This document shows positions 52,263 to 60,540 of a stretch of DNA of 64,000 nucleotides, one piece after another. Under the pieces are notes generated by a model that was not told where the DNA came from, ran no database searches, and saw only the letters and a list, made by a program, of their open reading frames with translations. Numbering within the stretch: position 1 is the stretch's first letter; the number at the start of each line of letters is the position of its first letter. The translations under genes and the position numbers were made by a program. Source of the stretch: an uncultured Neomegalonema sp. (GTDB taxonomy: Bacteria > Pseudomonadota > Alphaproteobacteria > Rhodobacterales > Rhodobacteraceae); NCBI GenBank assembly GCA_937990185.1, contig CALKBI010000024.1:1-64000 (forward strand). Direction: 5' to 3'.

Positions 52263-55166
52263 TTACACTTTCTCGATTTTGCAGAGAGTACACTTCGTCT
52301 CCTGCATCTGAGTCACCGAGTCATACCCGTAGGTTTGCGCGGTGTTCGAGCTCTCGCCCAAGACATACGGATCGGCCCCTTTCGGGTATTTGGCCCGTCT
52401 GTCTTCGCCCTCGAGATGTCCACCGAAGTGGAACGGCATGAAGGCAACACCAGCACCGACGCGCTCGGTGACCAAGGCCATAACTTTGACCTTCGCGCCC
52501 TCAGCACCTTCGACCCAGACTTGTTCGCCGTCACGGATACCAAGATCATTGGCATCGCGAGGGTTGATTTCGACAAACATGTCTTGTTGCAGTTCTGCAA
52601 GCCAAGGATTTGAGCGGCTTTCATCACCGCCGCCTTCATACTCGACCAGACGACCTGAGGTAAGGATCATCGGATAATCACCCGAGAAGTCCTTGTCCTG
52701 AATCGACTTATACAAGGTTGGCAGGCGATATGCCTTCCGATCCTCGTAGGTCGGGTAATCGGCCACAAGATCGCGGCGGTTCGTGTAGAGCGGCTCGCGG
52801 TGAAGCGGCACAGGGTCTGGGAAGTTCCAAACAACCGTGCGGGCTTTTGCGTTCCCGAAGGGAGCACAGCCATGCTTGATTGCGACGCGCTGGATGCCGC
52901 CTGAAAGGTCGGTTTTCCAGTTCGTCTTATCACCGGCAACCTTTTCGATCATACCGCGTTCGTAATCGGTGAGATCACCGTCCCAGCCAAGCTCTTTGAG
53001 CATTGCCATCGTGAACTCAGGATAACCGTCCTTGATCTCCGACCCGACCGAAGCAACGCCTTCAGCAAGCAGGTTCTCACCGTCACGCTCAACACCAAAG
53101 CGTGCGCGGAAGGTCAGGCCGCCTTCACCGACAGGGCGCGACATATCATAGAGGTTCGGCGTTCCGGGGTGACCCATTTCGCCGGTACCCCATGATGGCC
53201 AAGGCATACCGTAGAATTCGCCATCATTTTCACCGCCAACCGCTTGCAGCGATGTGCGATCAAATGTGTGCTGATTCCGCATATGAGACTTGATCCGGTC
53301 AGGGTCCCAGCCGGTATAGCCGATGGTCCACATACCCTGGTTAAACTCACGGGTCGTGGCTTCGACATTCGGGATGCCATCGTCATCGCGGCGAATATTA
53401 CGGAAGAAGCGGTCGGCGAAGCCGAACTTATCAGCAAACAAAGCGATGATTTCATGGTCGGTTTTTGCTTCAAACAGCGGATCGAACACTTTTTCGCGCC
53501 ACTGAACCGAACGGTTCGAAGCTGTCACAGAGCCTTCAGTTTCAAACTGAGTTGCTGCTGGCAACAGATACGCACCATCTTCGCGGTCATGAAGGATTGC
53601 GGAGACGGTTGGATAAGGATCAATCACAACAAGGAGTTCAAGCTTCTCCATTGCTGTTTTCATCTCTTTCATGCGCGTTTGCGAGTTCGGAGCATGACCC
53701 CAGAAGACCATGGCCTTCACGTTATCCGGCTGATCAATGTTGTCCTTGTCTTCAAGAACACCGTCGATCCAGCGGGAGACGGGCATTCCTTTGCCTTCCA
53801 TCAGCTCTTTCGAACCGAATTGGGAGAGCAGGAATTCATACTCATCATCCCACGATGCTTTATCGGCATCTTTGCCAGCCCAAACGCGCGCCCAGTGTTT
53901 CCACGAGCCGGTTTTAAGACCGTAATAGCCGGGCAGGGTGTGCGAGAGAACGCCAAGGTCCGTCGCGCCTTGCACGTTATCGTGGCCACGGAAGATGTTC
54001 GTGCCGCCACCTGCGGTTCCCATGTTGCCCAGAGCAAGCTGGAGAATACAGTAAGCACGGGTGTTGTTGTTGCCGTTCGTGTGCTGTGTGCCGCCCATGC
54101 ACCAGATCACCGTACCGGGACGGTTATTGGCCATCGTGCGAGCAACACGCTTCATCTGAGAACCGGGAACGCCAGTGACGCGCTCGACTTCTTCAGGAGT
54201 CCACTTCGCAACTTCTTCTTTAATCTGGTCCATGCCCCAGACACGGGTGCGGATGAACTCTTTGTCCTCCCAACCGTTCTCGAACACATGCCAGAGAATA
54301 CCCCAGATCAGGGCAACATCCGAACCCGGACGGAAGCGGACATATTCGTCAGCATGCGCTGCGGTCCGTGTAAAGCGCGGATCACAAACGATCAGCGGAG
54401 CATTGTTTTGCTCCTTCGCGCGCAGAACGTGCAACAGCGAAACCGGGTGTGCTTCAGCGGGGTTGCCGCCGATGATAAAGATCGCGCGTGATCTGTGGAT
54501 GTCATTGTAGCTGTTGGTCATGGCGCCGTAGCCCCATGTGTTCGCTACGCCAGCCACGGTTGTCGAGTGACAGATACGGGCTTGGTGATCGACGTTGTTC
54601 GTGCCCCAATAGGCAGCAAACTTACGGAACAAATACGCTTGTTCGTTCGAATGCTTCGCGGAACCGAGCCAGTAAACGCCGTCAGGACCGGATGGTCCGT
54701 TGCGGATTTCCATCATCTTGTCGCCGATCTCGTTGATCGCCGTATCCCAAGAGACTTTTTCCCATTTACCGCCCGTCAAGCGCATTGGATGCTTGAGGCG
54801 TCGCTCACCGTGAGCGTGTTCGCGAACCGACGCGCCTTTAGCGCAGTGCGCACCAAGGTTGAAAGGGCTATCCCAACCGGGTTCCTGTCCAACCCAAACG
54901 CCGTTATCAACTTCGGCGAGGACCGTACAACCCACTGAACAGTGGGTACAAACGGATTTTTTGATCTCAATATTTCCGCCCGAGCCGGTTGCAGCAGCAG
55001 CTTTCGTTACTGAGCCTGCAGATGCGCCAACGGCAGCCAAGCCACCAATGGCGAGGCCGGAATTTTTAAGAAATGAACGGCGATCAACGGTTTCTTCCGC
55101 GATCTTCGTCAGGATCGAGCTTCCACGGGAGCGTCTCGCAACCCCGACGGATTTTTTCCTGAGCAT
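52263..55166 (-). CDS. fdhA: Formate dehydrogenase alpha subunit (molybdopterin)
   Basis: The catalytic subunit that oxidises formate to CO2. The 967-residue protein has a twin-arginine leader (DRRSFLK at 28-34, followed by an Ala-rich core), the [4Fe-4S] ligands C73, C76, C80 and C108, and the active site C199-H200 in ARICHSTTVAG, so Cys takes the place of selenocysteine. The molybdopterin domains continue to the C-terminus. AGGAGG lies before the ATG. It is exported folded to the periplasm with beta. Confidence 0.97.
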   Translation of the reverse strand: MLRKKSVGVARRSRGSSILTKIAEETVDRRSFLKNSGLAIGGLAAVGASAGSVTKAAAATGSGGNIEIKKSVCTHCSVGCTVLAEVDNGVWVGQEPGWDSPFNLGAHCAKGASVREHAHGERRLKHPMRLTGGKWEKVSWDTAINEIGDKMMEIRNGPSGPDGVYWLGSAKHSNEQAYLFRKFAAYWGTNNVDHQARICHSTTVAGVANTWGYGAMTNSYNDIHRSRAIFIIGGNPAEAHPVSLLHVLRAKEQNNAPLIVCDPRFTRTAAHADEYVRFRPGSDVALIWGILWHVFENGWEDKEFIRTRVWGMDQIKEEVAKWTPEEVERVTGVPGSQMKRVARTMANNRPGTVIWCMGGTQHTNGNNNTRAYCILQLALGNMGTAGGGTNIFRGHDNVQGATDLGVLSHTLPGYYGLKTGSWKHWARVWAGKDADKASWDDEYEFLLSQFGSKELMEGKGMPVSRWIDGVLEDKDNIDQPDNVKAMVFWGHAPNSQTRMKEMKTAMEKLELLVVIDPYPTVSAILHDREDGAYLLPAATQFETEGSVTASNRSVQWREKVFDPLFEAKTDHEIIALFADKFGFADRFFRNIRRDDDGIPNVEATTREFNQGMWTIGYTGWDPDRIKSHMRNQHTFDRTSLQAVGGENDGEFYGMPWPSWGTGEMGHPGTPNLYDMSRPVGEGGLTFRARFGVERDGENLLAEGVASVGSEIKDGYPEFTMAMLKELGWDGDLTDYERGMIEKVAGDKTNWKTDLSGGIQRVAIKHGCAPFGNAKARTVVWNFPDPVPLHREPLYTNRRDLVADYPTYEDRKAYRLPTLYKSIQDKDFSGDYPMILTSGRLVEYEGGGDESRSNPWLAELQQDMFVEINPRDANDLGIRDGEQVWVEGAEGAKVKVMALVTERVGAGVAFMPFHFGGHLEGEDRRAKYPKGADPYVLGESSNTAQTYGYDSVTQMQETKCTLCKIEKV

Positions 55167-55245
55167 GGTTTCCTCCTAATTGGCCGAACTGGTCGTCACT
55201 TAGTCGGGAAAGGGCAAACGCAACCGATCCCGCCTTCGAGACGGA

Positions 55246-55434
55246 TCAGAAGCGGCAGCTATCCAGATATGCTTTGACGTGTTGTGTCTCTGAGTATCCG
55301 AGTTCGGTTTTGACCTCTGCGGCCATTGCCTTGCTCGAACCCGCGACTGCTGCTGCGGCGAGAGCGGGCGCTCCTACCGTTGCCAGCTTTAGAAAGTCGC
55401 GACGACCTGAGACGTCGTCTTTGGATCTTGCCAC
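55246..55434 (-). CDS. FdhX: formate dehydrogenase TAT-signal accessory peptide
   Basis: A 62-residue peptide of the formate-dehydrogenase-region twin-arginine type. GRRDFLKLATVGAPALAAAA provides the TAT motif and a hydrophobic core, and the short mature part (EVKTELGYSETQHVKAYLDSC) ends with one Cys. I take GTG 55434 (GAGAGGA seven bases before) instead of an upstream 55497. It sits directly before fdhA. It may aid export or assembly. Confidence 0.85.
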   Translation of the reverse strand: MARSKDDVSGRRDFLKLATVGAPALAAAAVAGSSKAMAAEVKTELGYSETQHVKAYLDSCRF

Positions 55435-55505
55435 GAGTCTATCCTCTCTTTCAGTGCGCCCCGTCGGGCGAAAACAAAAACATCGGGCTGCGTCCAACCC
55501 GATGC

Positions 55506-56117
55506 TTATTCAGTCATCCGAAACGCTTCTTTTTCGATCTCGATAAAGCGCGCTCCGACGGTTCCGACCGGAGTATAGAGCAGCGAGTATTCCGCCCCCT
55601 CCAAGTCCGAGAAAAAATGCCCCGCCCATGGTGAAATATGCGTTGCGAAGAAGTCTTTTTGTGTTGTCAAGTCAGCGGGAGGACCAAACCGTCCCAAGAT
55701 CAATCCCGCCATCATTTCGCAGAGAGAGCCGATATTGTCTTCCGGCTCATAAACCGATGGCGCTCGTGCGATTTGGAGGCGCGCCATATCATTGCGCAGC
55801 TTGGCGAGCGGTTTCTCATTCAGAAACCCGGTCATATAATAGCTGGCGTAGGGCAAAAGCTCACCGCGCCCTAATCCGACAAAAAGGTCGTGAAATTCGC
55901 GCGATGCTTTTTCCACGCCGGTTGATTTCGCTATTTTTGAGAGGGCAAGGATGGCTTCGCCCATTGGCGTCGCATCCCCCTCAAGGGCCGTGAGTTTAGT
56001 GAGTAAATCTTTTGAGGGAGAATCACGCAAAAGCGCGCCAAGCAGGTCGTAAACCTGAGCGCGCATAATGTCTTCGGGCGCAATTTCACCGCGCTCCATT
56101 GTGTCGGTATCACCCAT
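55506..56117 (-). CDS. TorD-family chaperone for formate dehydrogenase
   Basis: The 203-residue all-helical protein belongs to the TorD/DmsD redox-enzyme chaperones. These bind TAT leaders and insert cofactor. The family pattern EFHDLFVGLGRGELLPYASYYMTGFLNEKPLAKLR (about 90-124) and EPEDNIGSLCEMMAGLI (about 138-154) is clear. It is the first gene of the formate dehydrogenase operon; about 70 nt separate it from the small TAT peptide. Confidence 0.92.
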   Translation of the reverse strand: MGDTDTMERGEIAPEDIMRAQVYDLLGALLRDSPSKDLLTKLTALEGDATPMGEAILALSKIAKSTGVEKASREFHDLFVGLGRGELLPYASYYMTGFLNEKPLAKLRNDMARLQIARAPSVYEPEDNIGSLCEMMAGLILGRFGPPADLTTQKDFFATHISPWAGHFFSDLEGAEYSLLYTPVGTVGARFIEIEKEAFRMTE

Positions 56118-56266
56118 AGAGGGCGTTTCCTTCCCTTGCGGCCTTTATAGACCAATGTCCGCGTTATAGTCGCAAACGTTGAATCCAGCGTTGCAAATTC
56201 GGGATAGGCTGTAAAGTCTAATGATACCGGAGCGCATGGAATGTGATGAAACCTATGCGCGAAGAT

Positions 56267-56301
56267 TGCGCATTAAAAGACGCTCCGTCCCTTAATGCGC
56301 A
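56267..56301. terminator. Perfect 10-bp inverted repeat between torD and the reductase gene
   Basis: TGCGCATTAA (56267-56276) and TTAATGCGCA (56292-56301) with a 15-base spacer. It begins about 34 nt past the reductase stop on the minus strand, so it may end that transcript. It also lies 150 bp upstream of the torD start and could be a regulator site for the formate dehydrogenase operon. Confidence 0.5.
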
Positions 56302-56334
56302 GTCATTTACAGAGTGCCAAGCTTAGGTCTCTGA

Positions 56335-57390
56335 TTATGCCGCACTTTTCTGGCGGTTTTTCTCCAACTGAGCATCAACTGTCTCAACAGTTGCATCAAT
56401 TGCAGGGTGATGCATTCCGAGTGATTTCGCCACGGACTGCACAACGCGGTCAACGCGCTCAATAACATTCGAACCGGCGGCAATGGCGCGGGCTGCGGAT
56501 GAGGGTTTCAGCAAGCCTTCGGCTGCGCGGGCATATTTATCGAATGGAACCAATTCACTGGCATCTGCGCCGAGTTTTTTCACCACATCATCAACGAAGG
56601 TGTAGATTTCGCGGGATAGCTCAACGTCCTCATGAACTGCATCGCGAATGGCAACCGGCTCTTCGTGCGTAATGCAGCGGTAATTGCCGGTCAGAAGCAT
56701 GCTCCACTTTGCCAAAGGCACAAACAGCGTGTCGTGAACTCGCAGTTTTACCGGCACATCTTTCCCGTCGAGCTGCACATTCTGAATATCAGCTTCGAGC
56801 GTTTTCAGGATTTCTGTATGAGCATCGGACTCAAATCTCACGGCCTTGAAGTTCGTTGGCAGGCCGACATGCAGGACATTTGCGGCTTCTTCGGGAGGTC
56901 TGAACGCTTGCGGGTCCGGTGAGCAAAGCGAAACATTGCCCGGAATAAGAGCGTTCCAAACTTGCGGATCGGAATATGCGCCTTCGAGGTCGCTCGGGTT
57001 CAGACCGGGCAGGCGTCTGAGATACGAGAGCGGCGGCATATTCATGATCGACAGGCACGGCAAACCGGCCTCCGCTATTCTGCCGAGCAAATCGCGGATG
57101 GATGCATGGGAATATTGCGGCTCTTGCATAGCAAGCCCGACCATATCGTATTGCGATACATCAACATTTTCAGGCGTCGAAGCATCGAGCGCCCCCGGGT
57201 GGTCTTTTGAGAAAATCGAGCGATGCTCGTCTTCGCCTTTCAAGCGAAGGCGCACTTCGGTCCCCTCATCATTGATGAGCTTGGCGGTCGCCTCACGGCA
57301 GACAAGTGTCACATCGTGACCGGCCATGATGCATTTTGTGCCTAGGAGCGACCCGTAGGAAGCACCGAGGATAAGAATCCGATACGACAT
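56335..57390 (-). CDS. Ketopantoate-reductase-like oxidoreductase
   Basis: A 351-residue protein of the ketopantoate reductase (ApbA/PanE) superfamily. The dinucleotide motif is a variant, ILILGASYGSLLGT, instead of GxGxxG with only small residues. The middle includes VRFESDAHTEILKTLEADIQNV and the C-terminal domain carries KWSMLLTGNYRCITHEEPVAIRDAV. Start ATG 57390 was preferred over 57444. It is not flanked by other pantothenate genes, so the substrate is likely different from ketopantoate. Confidence 0.8.
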   Translation of the reverse strand: MSYRILILGASYGSLLGTKCIMAGHDVTLVCREATAKLINDEGTEVRLRLKGEDEHRSIFSKDHPGALDASTPENVDVSQYDMVGLAMQEPQYSHASIRDLLGRIAEAGLPCLSIMNMPPLSYLRRLPGLNPSDLEGAYSDPQVWNALIPGNVSLCSPDPQAFRPPEEAANVLHVGLPTNFKAVRFESDAHTEILKTLEADIQNVQLDGKDVPVKLRVHDTLFVPLAKWSMLLTGNYRCITHEEPVAIRDAVHEDVELSREIYTFVDDVVKKLGADASELVPFDKYARAAEGLLKPSSAARAIAAGSNVIERVDRVVQSVAKSLGMHHPAIDATVETVDAQLEKNRQKSAA

Positions 57391-57617
57391 AAAATTTCTC
57401 CCCAGCGTAGAAAACATTCCGAAAGTTGCTTGACCACGTATCATAGATTTTTCAGGACGGCGATAGAAATTCGATTAAAATCGACATGAATGCTTTGTCC
57501 CCAGGCGTTATCCGCTATGGATCGGCCAGCAGCAAAAGCCTACATGCCTTTAGTTATAATAAAATGAAAACAAGGGGATAAAGTGCTTTTGGAATGTTGG
57601 CGCAAGCACGAATGCCC

Positions 57618-57637
57618 CCCTGTCCGTGCGGACAGGG
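57618..57637. repeat. 9-bp inverted repeat
   Basis: CCCTGTCCG (57618-57626) and CGGACAGGG (57629-57637) are separated by two bases. It lies 30-50 bases past the stop of the Arg/Pro-rich gene on the minus strand. Without a T-run on either side it may be a protein site or a structured transcript end. Confidence 0.5.
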
Positions 57638-57669
57638 AGGTTTAAACGAGAAAGCAGGGACATAAAATT

Positions 57670-58353
57670 TTAAGACGTATTCGGTGGGCGATGCACCCAA
57701 AGCGCAAACATATGGCAATCGGATAAAATCTGATCCACCGGATGATTCTGTCTCCGCCGATACCCCGGCGGCCATCCCGGACGCAGCGGCTCGGTGCGTT
57801 TCAGCGGCTCGTTATTGCGCCGCCGCCGTGCCTGTAATCGCACGAGGCGTTTTGCCTGAGTCGGAATGGTCTCCAGCGCCTTATGCAAAGCCTGCAGCCG
57901 TCGGCACAGCGAAGCCGGATCAATATCCGCTTCTGACGGGCGCGGAGTGGGCCGATCAAGCGTCGGACGCGGCTCATCAAAACCGCTGATACGCGGAGCG
58001 GGGCCACGCAAGGGCCGACCCCGCTTCGCTAATTCATGAAACCACTTCCGGCGATCAAATAAAGCAAAAGGCGGAATCCGGTCTGATGATCCTTTTCCCT
58101 TAGGAATAGGGCGCGAAGGCGCTGGGCGCGGGGCAGACAGTTTAACGACAATTCCTCGGGCTTTTATAACGATCAAGCGCCGCAGAGCGGATTCCGCCGG
58201 TCCCAACACCCGAATAACCTGCCGTCTGATATCGACTGTCATAGACACGAGAACAGGACCACCCGGAACCAACCCCGCCACGGCAAACACCGCCGCAACC
58301 AACCGCATCAAAGCGGCCCGTTGGTAGTCAAAGATAGTATCCTCGCGCGTCAT
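57670..58353 (-). CDS. Conserved Arg/Pro-rich protein of unknown function
   Basis: The 227-residue protein has an N-terminal hydrophobic part (LMRLVAAVFAVAGLVPGGPVLVSM, about 15-40), then a highly basic, Pro-rich middle (RPAPSRPIPKGKGS, RPTLDRPTPRPSEAD) and a C-terminal element with RLVRLQARRRRNNE and RPGWPPGYRRR. I have the impression that the start (TREDTIFDYQRAAL) is conserved among alphaproteobacteria but cannot name a function. Membrane association with a basic nucleic-acid-binding tail is a guess. Confidence 0.7.
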   Translation of the reverse strand: MTREDTIFDYQRAALMRLVAAVFAVAGLVPGGPVLVSMTVDIRRQVIRVLGPAESALRRLIVIKARGIVVKLSAPRPAPSRPIPKGKGSSDRIPPFALFDRRKWFHELAKRGRPLRGPAPRISGFDEPRPTLDRPTPRPSEADIDPASLCRRLQALHKALETIPTQAKRLVRLQARRRRNNEPLKRTEPLRPGWPPGYRRRQNHPVDQILSDCHMFALWVHRPPNTS

Positions 58354-58602
58354 GCCGTCCTTTCAGGTAAAACTCATAAATGAAACATATCATGAACATT
58401 GAAAATGTGCAAGGGCTTTGAAATTCGTTGTTTGTAGTCAAATTCTGAAGGAGAATCGTGAAACGGCGGCAATACTGTTCACTGTGTCCAGAAACCGCAG
58501 TCAATCTGGACGTCTTCGATGCTTCTGAAATGACGATGTAAGGTATTCGGCAAAGCGAAGCCGTTCACTTAGCTTTTGCTTTAGGACAATCGGGATATGG
58601 TT

Positions 58603-59454
58603 CTATTTATCGATAAACGAAGCGGCGTGATGTACTGCCGTGATGATTTTTGTACCTTTGAGATCACTGAAAGCCTGCCTCAATGGCTCCGGGTTTTTCA
58701 TATTGATCGGGAGTAGGTATTCACGATTTTCCGTAGGCCGAAAATACTCAGATAATAGTGGTTCGATCTCGGCACGCTGACATAGATGCAGGTCTGGCTC
58801 TTCCGAATCCGAAAGTTCTGTCTTGTTCACCAAGATGACCTCGCAAGGAGGGATCGCTATGAAGATGCCATCGGTCCAAACGACGCCAGTTTCGTACTTG
58901 CCGGAATATTCAAATACAAGTTTGGTTGGGGTAAAAATATCATCTCCCAACTTGTCTTGAAGAGACTGTTTTTCGAAGTTCCATTGCCAGATTTCTCGAA
59001 GAGTCGCTGTCGGTAGCCTCAATGAAGACTGCTCACTATTTATGAGCAAGGAAGGCTGAATCTCATGATTTGTCGAGGTATAGCTGTTCAAAAAACTCTC
59101 AGCGCCAAACTCAGAAAATACCTCTTCATCTTCTTGAGGATTAGAGGCGAGTAAATCAAAGTGTTGAATGAAATCAGATAACTCTAAGAGGCACTCGTGT
59201 GCAAAAAAACTGGGGCGAGAATAATTAAGGAGCAAGTTAGCTTCAACTTCTTGATCGAGTTCCGGCTTATCATTGGGGTCAAAGATTTCACCGAACTCGA
59301 TAATGAAGTGAACACCTGTATCACTATTCTCATAGAATGCCTGGTCATGATCGAGTTGCTCAAGATCATAATGCTTTCGCCCTGAAAACCAGCTTTTTAG
59401 CGCGTCTAGGGCAAGAGGTTTGTCGCGAGCAGCAAAATATAGTTCGAAGCTCAT
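58603..59454 (-). CDS. Acidic protein of unknown function
   Basis: The 283-residue acidic protein has no signal peptide or membrane helix. It begins MSFELYFAARDKPLALDALKSWFSGRKHY, which looks like an alpha/beta domain, and it ends ITAVHHAASFID. The gene is more AT-rich than the core genes around it. I know no family. Single-gene context, gaps of about 250-350 nt on both sides and composition suggest an acquired gene. Confidence 0.65.
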   Translation of the reverse strand: MSFELYFAARDKPLALDALKSWFSGRKHYDLEQLDHDQAFYENSDTGVHFIIEFGEIFDPNDKPELDQEVEANLLLNYSRPSFFAHECLLELSDFIQHFDLLASNPQEDEEVFSEFGAESFLNSYTSTNHEIQPSLLINSEQSSLRLPTATLREIWQWNFEKQSLQDKLGDDIFTPTKLVFEYSGKYETGVVWTDGIFIAIPPCEVILVNKTELSDSEEPDLHLCQRAEIEPLLSEYFRPTENREYLLPINMKNPEPLRQAFSDLKGTKIITAVHHAASFIDK

Positions 59455-59802
59455 ATTAATGCCTTTGAAAATAGGTATCGTAAATAATAAAGAATCTCTC
59501 GAAGTGCCGTTAAACTCGAAACTCGCAGCGGTTTCTTCAAATCGCGTTAATCGTTATTCTTAGGAGTTATTGCCTTGGAAAGCGGGTCTATTGAAAGACG
59601 ATAAGCTGTCTCGAACCAACTGGTAGCACGTTACTTCGACGTTTTTACCCGCCCGGATTTTCGCTCATGATCAGAACCCGGCCTCTCTAGTGGACAAACA
59701 GTGACGGTCTCGAAAGCTCTGAAACCACTCCAGCCTTCTTCTGTATTCTGCAATCCATTCCAATTTTCTTCTGGATTTCACACTGGACGGGTGCTTCGCG
59801 GC
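59455..59802. other. Intergenic region without visible gene
   Basis: The 348 bases show no supported gene. They likely hold the promoter for the acidic unknown protein and the 3' end of the dioxygenase transcript. Confidence 0.5.
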
Positions 59803-60414
59803 TTACTGCCCGACCACGATTTCAAAATGACCGGATGGAATACCTGACTCATCCGACGGAGCAAATGCGACCGTTACGGAGTCCCGTGCCTCAGGGTCTC
59901 GGATTCTTTTCCGTATAAAGTCACGCTCGTTGCCCGGTTCGCCCGCGAAATACATCTGGGTTGCCAAGGATTCAAACCCCGGTCCACCGACCTTAAAATG
60001 CAAATGTCGGGTGCGGCCCGGATACTCGCCGGGCTTGATCGTCAAAAAGCGATACCGGCCCTCATCATCGGTTTCCACGACGCCATAACCCTGAAAGTTC
60101 GGATCGAGCGGCCCTATGGAGGCAGCGCTGCTGCTCGAATAGCGCCCATAGGTATTGGCTTGCCAAAGCTCAACGAAACCTCCGCTAATGGGGCGACCGT
60201 CAAGACCGAGAAGCCGTCCGGTAATCTCGATTTCTTCCCCTGTGGCTGGCGGGCCGTTTCCAATTCGGACGAGATCGGCATCGCTTTCGCTTGGTAGGGT
60301 TTTGGGATAGAAGGGTCCCTTGGTCTGTTTTGGCGTGCGCACTGCCGCTCCAACGGGCGATGCCAGACCCGTCGATGCCACCAAGCCCAGAGCCACTTTC
60401 CTACGAGAAATCAT
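59803..60414 (-). CDS. Exported intradiol ring-cleavage dioxygenase
   Basis: The 203-residue Fe(III) dioxygenase is of the protocatechuate 3,4-dioxygenase-like family and would cleave catechols between the hydroxyl groups. The likely metal ligands are Tyr in GRYSSS, Tyr in GEYPGRT and the H-x-H in RHLHFKV. A twin-arginine-like leader (ISRRKVALGLVAS, cleavage near G-A-A) marks it as exported, unlike the cytoplasmic PcaGH subunits. A periplasmic aromatic-processing role is possible. Confidence 0.88.
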   Translation of the reverse strand: MISRRKVALGLVASTGLASPVGAAVRTPKQTKGPFYPKTLPSESDADLVRIGNGPPATGEEIEITGRLLGLDGRPISGGFVELWQANTYGRYSSSSAASIGPLDPNFQGYGVVETDDEGRYRFLTIKPGEYPGRTRHLHFKVGGPGFESLATQMYFAGEPGNERDFIRKRIRDPEARDSVTVAFAPSDESGIPSGHFEIVVGQ

Positions 60415-60540
60415 TGATGGTCTCCTTCTTTGACCATCAGGATAATCAATCTTCAGGCAAAATCTAGGCGAGTCGGTCCTGCCTGCTTCACCGGAAGCTC
60501 AAACGACAACACCGCCCGACGTGCCCTAACAGACCTAAAC

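Noticed and set aside
53244-54491. A 415-codon plus-strand frame
   Set aside because: It lies wholly antisense to the formate dehydrogenase alpha gene, whose motifs are complete; no domain is seen in the shadow.
58458-58541. A 27-codon GTG frame with a ribosome-like site (GAAGGAGA)
   Set aside because: It is very short with no recognisable motif; without conservation data it cannot be supported as a gene.
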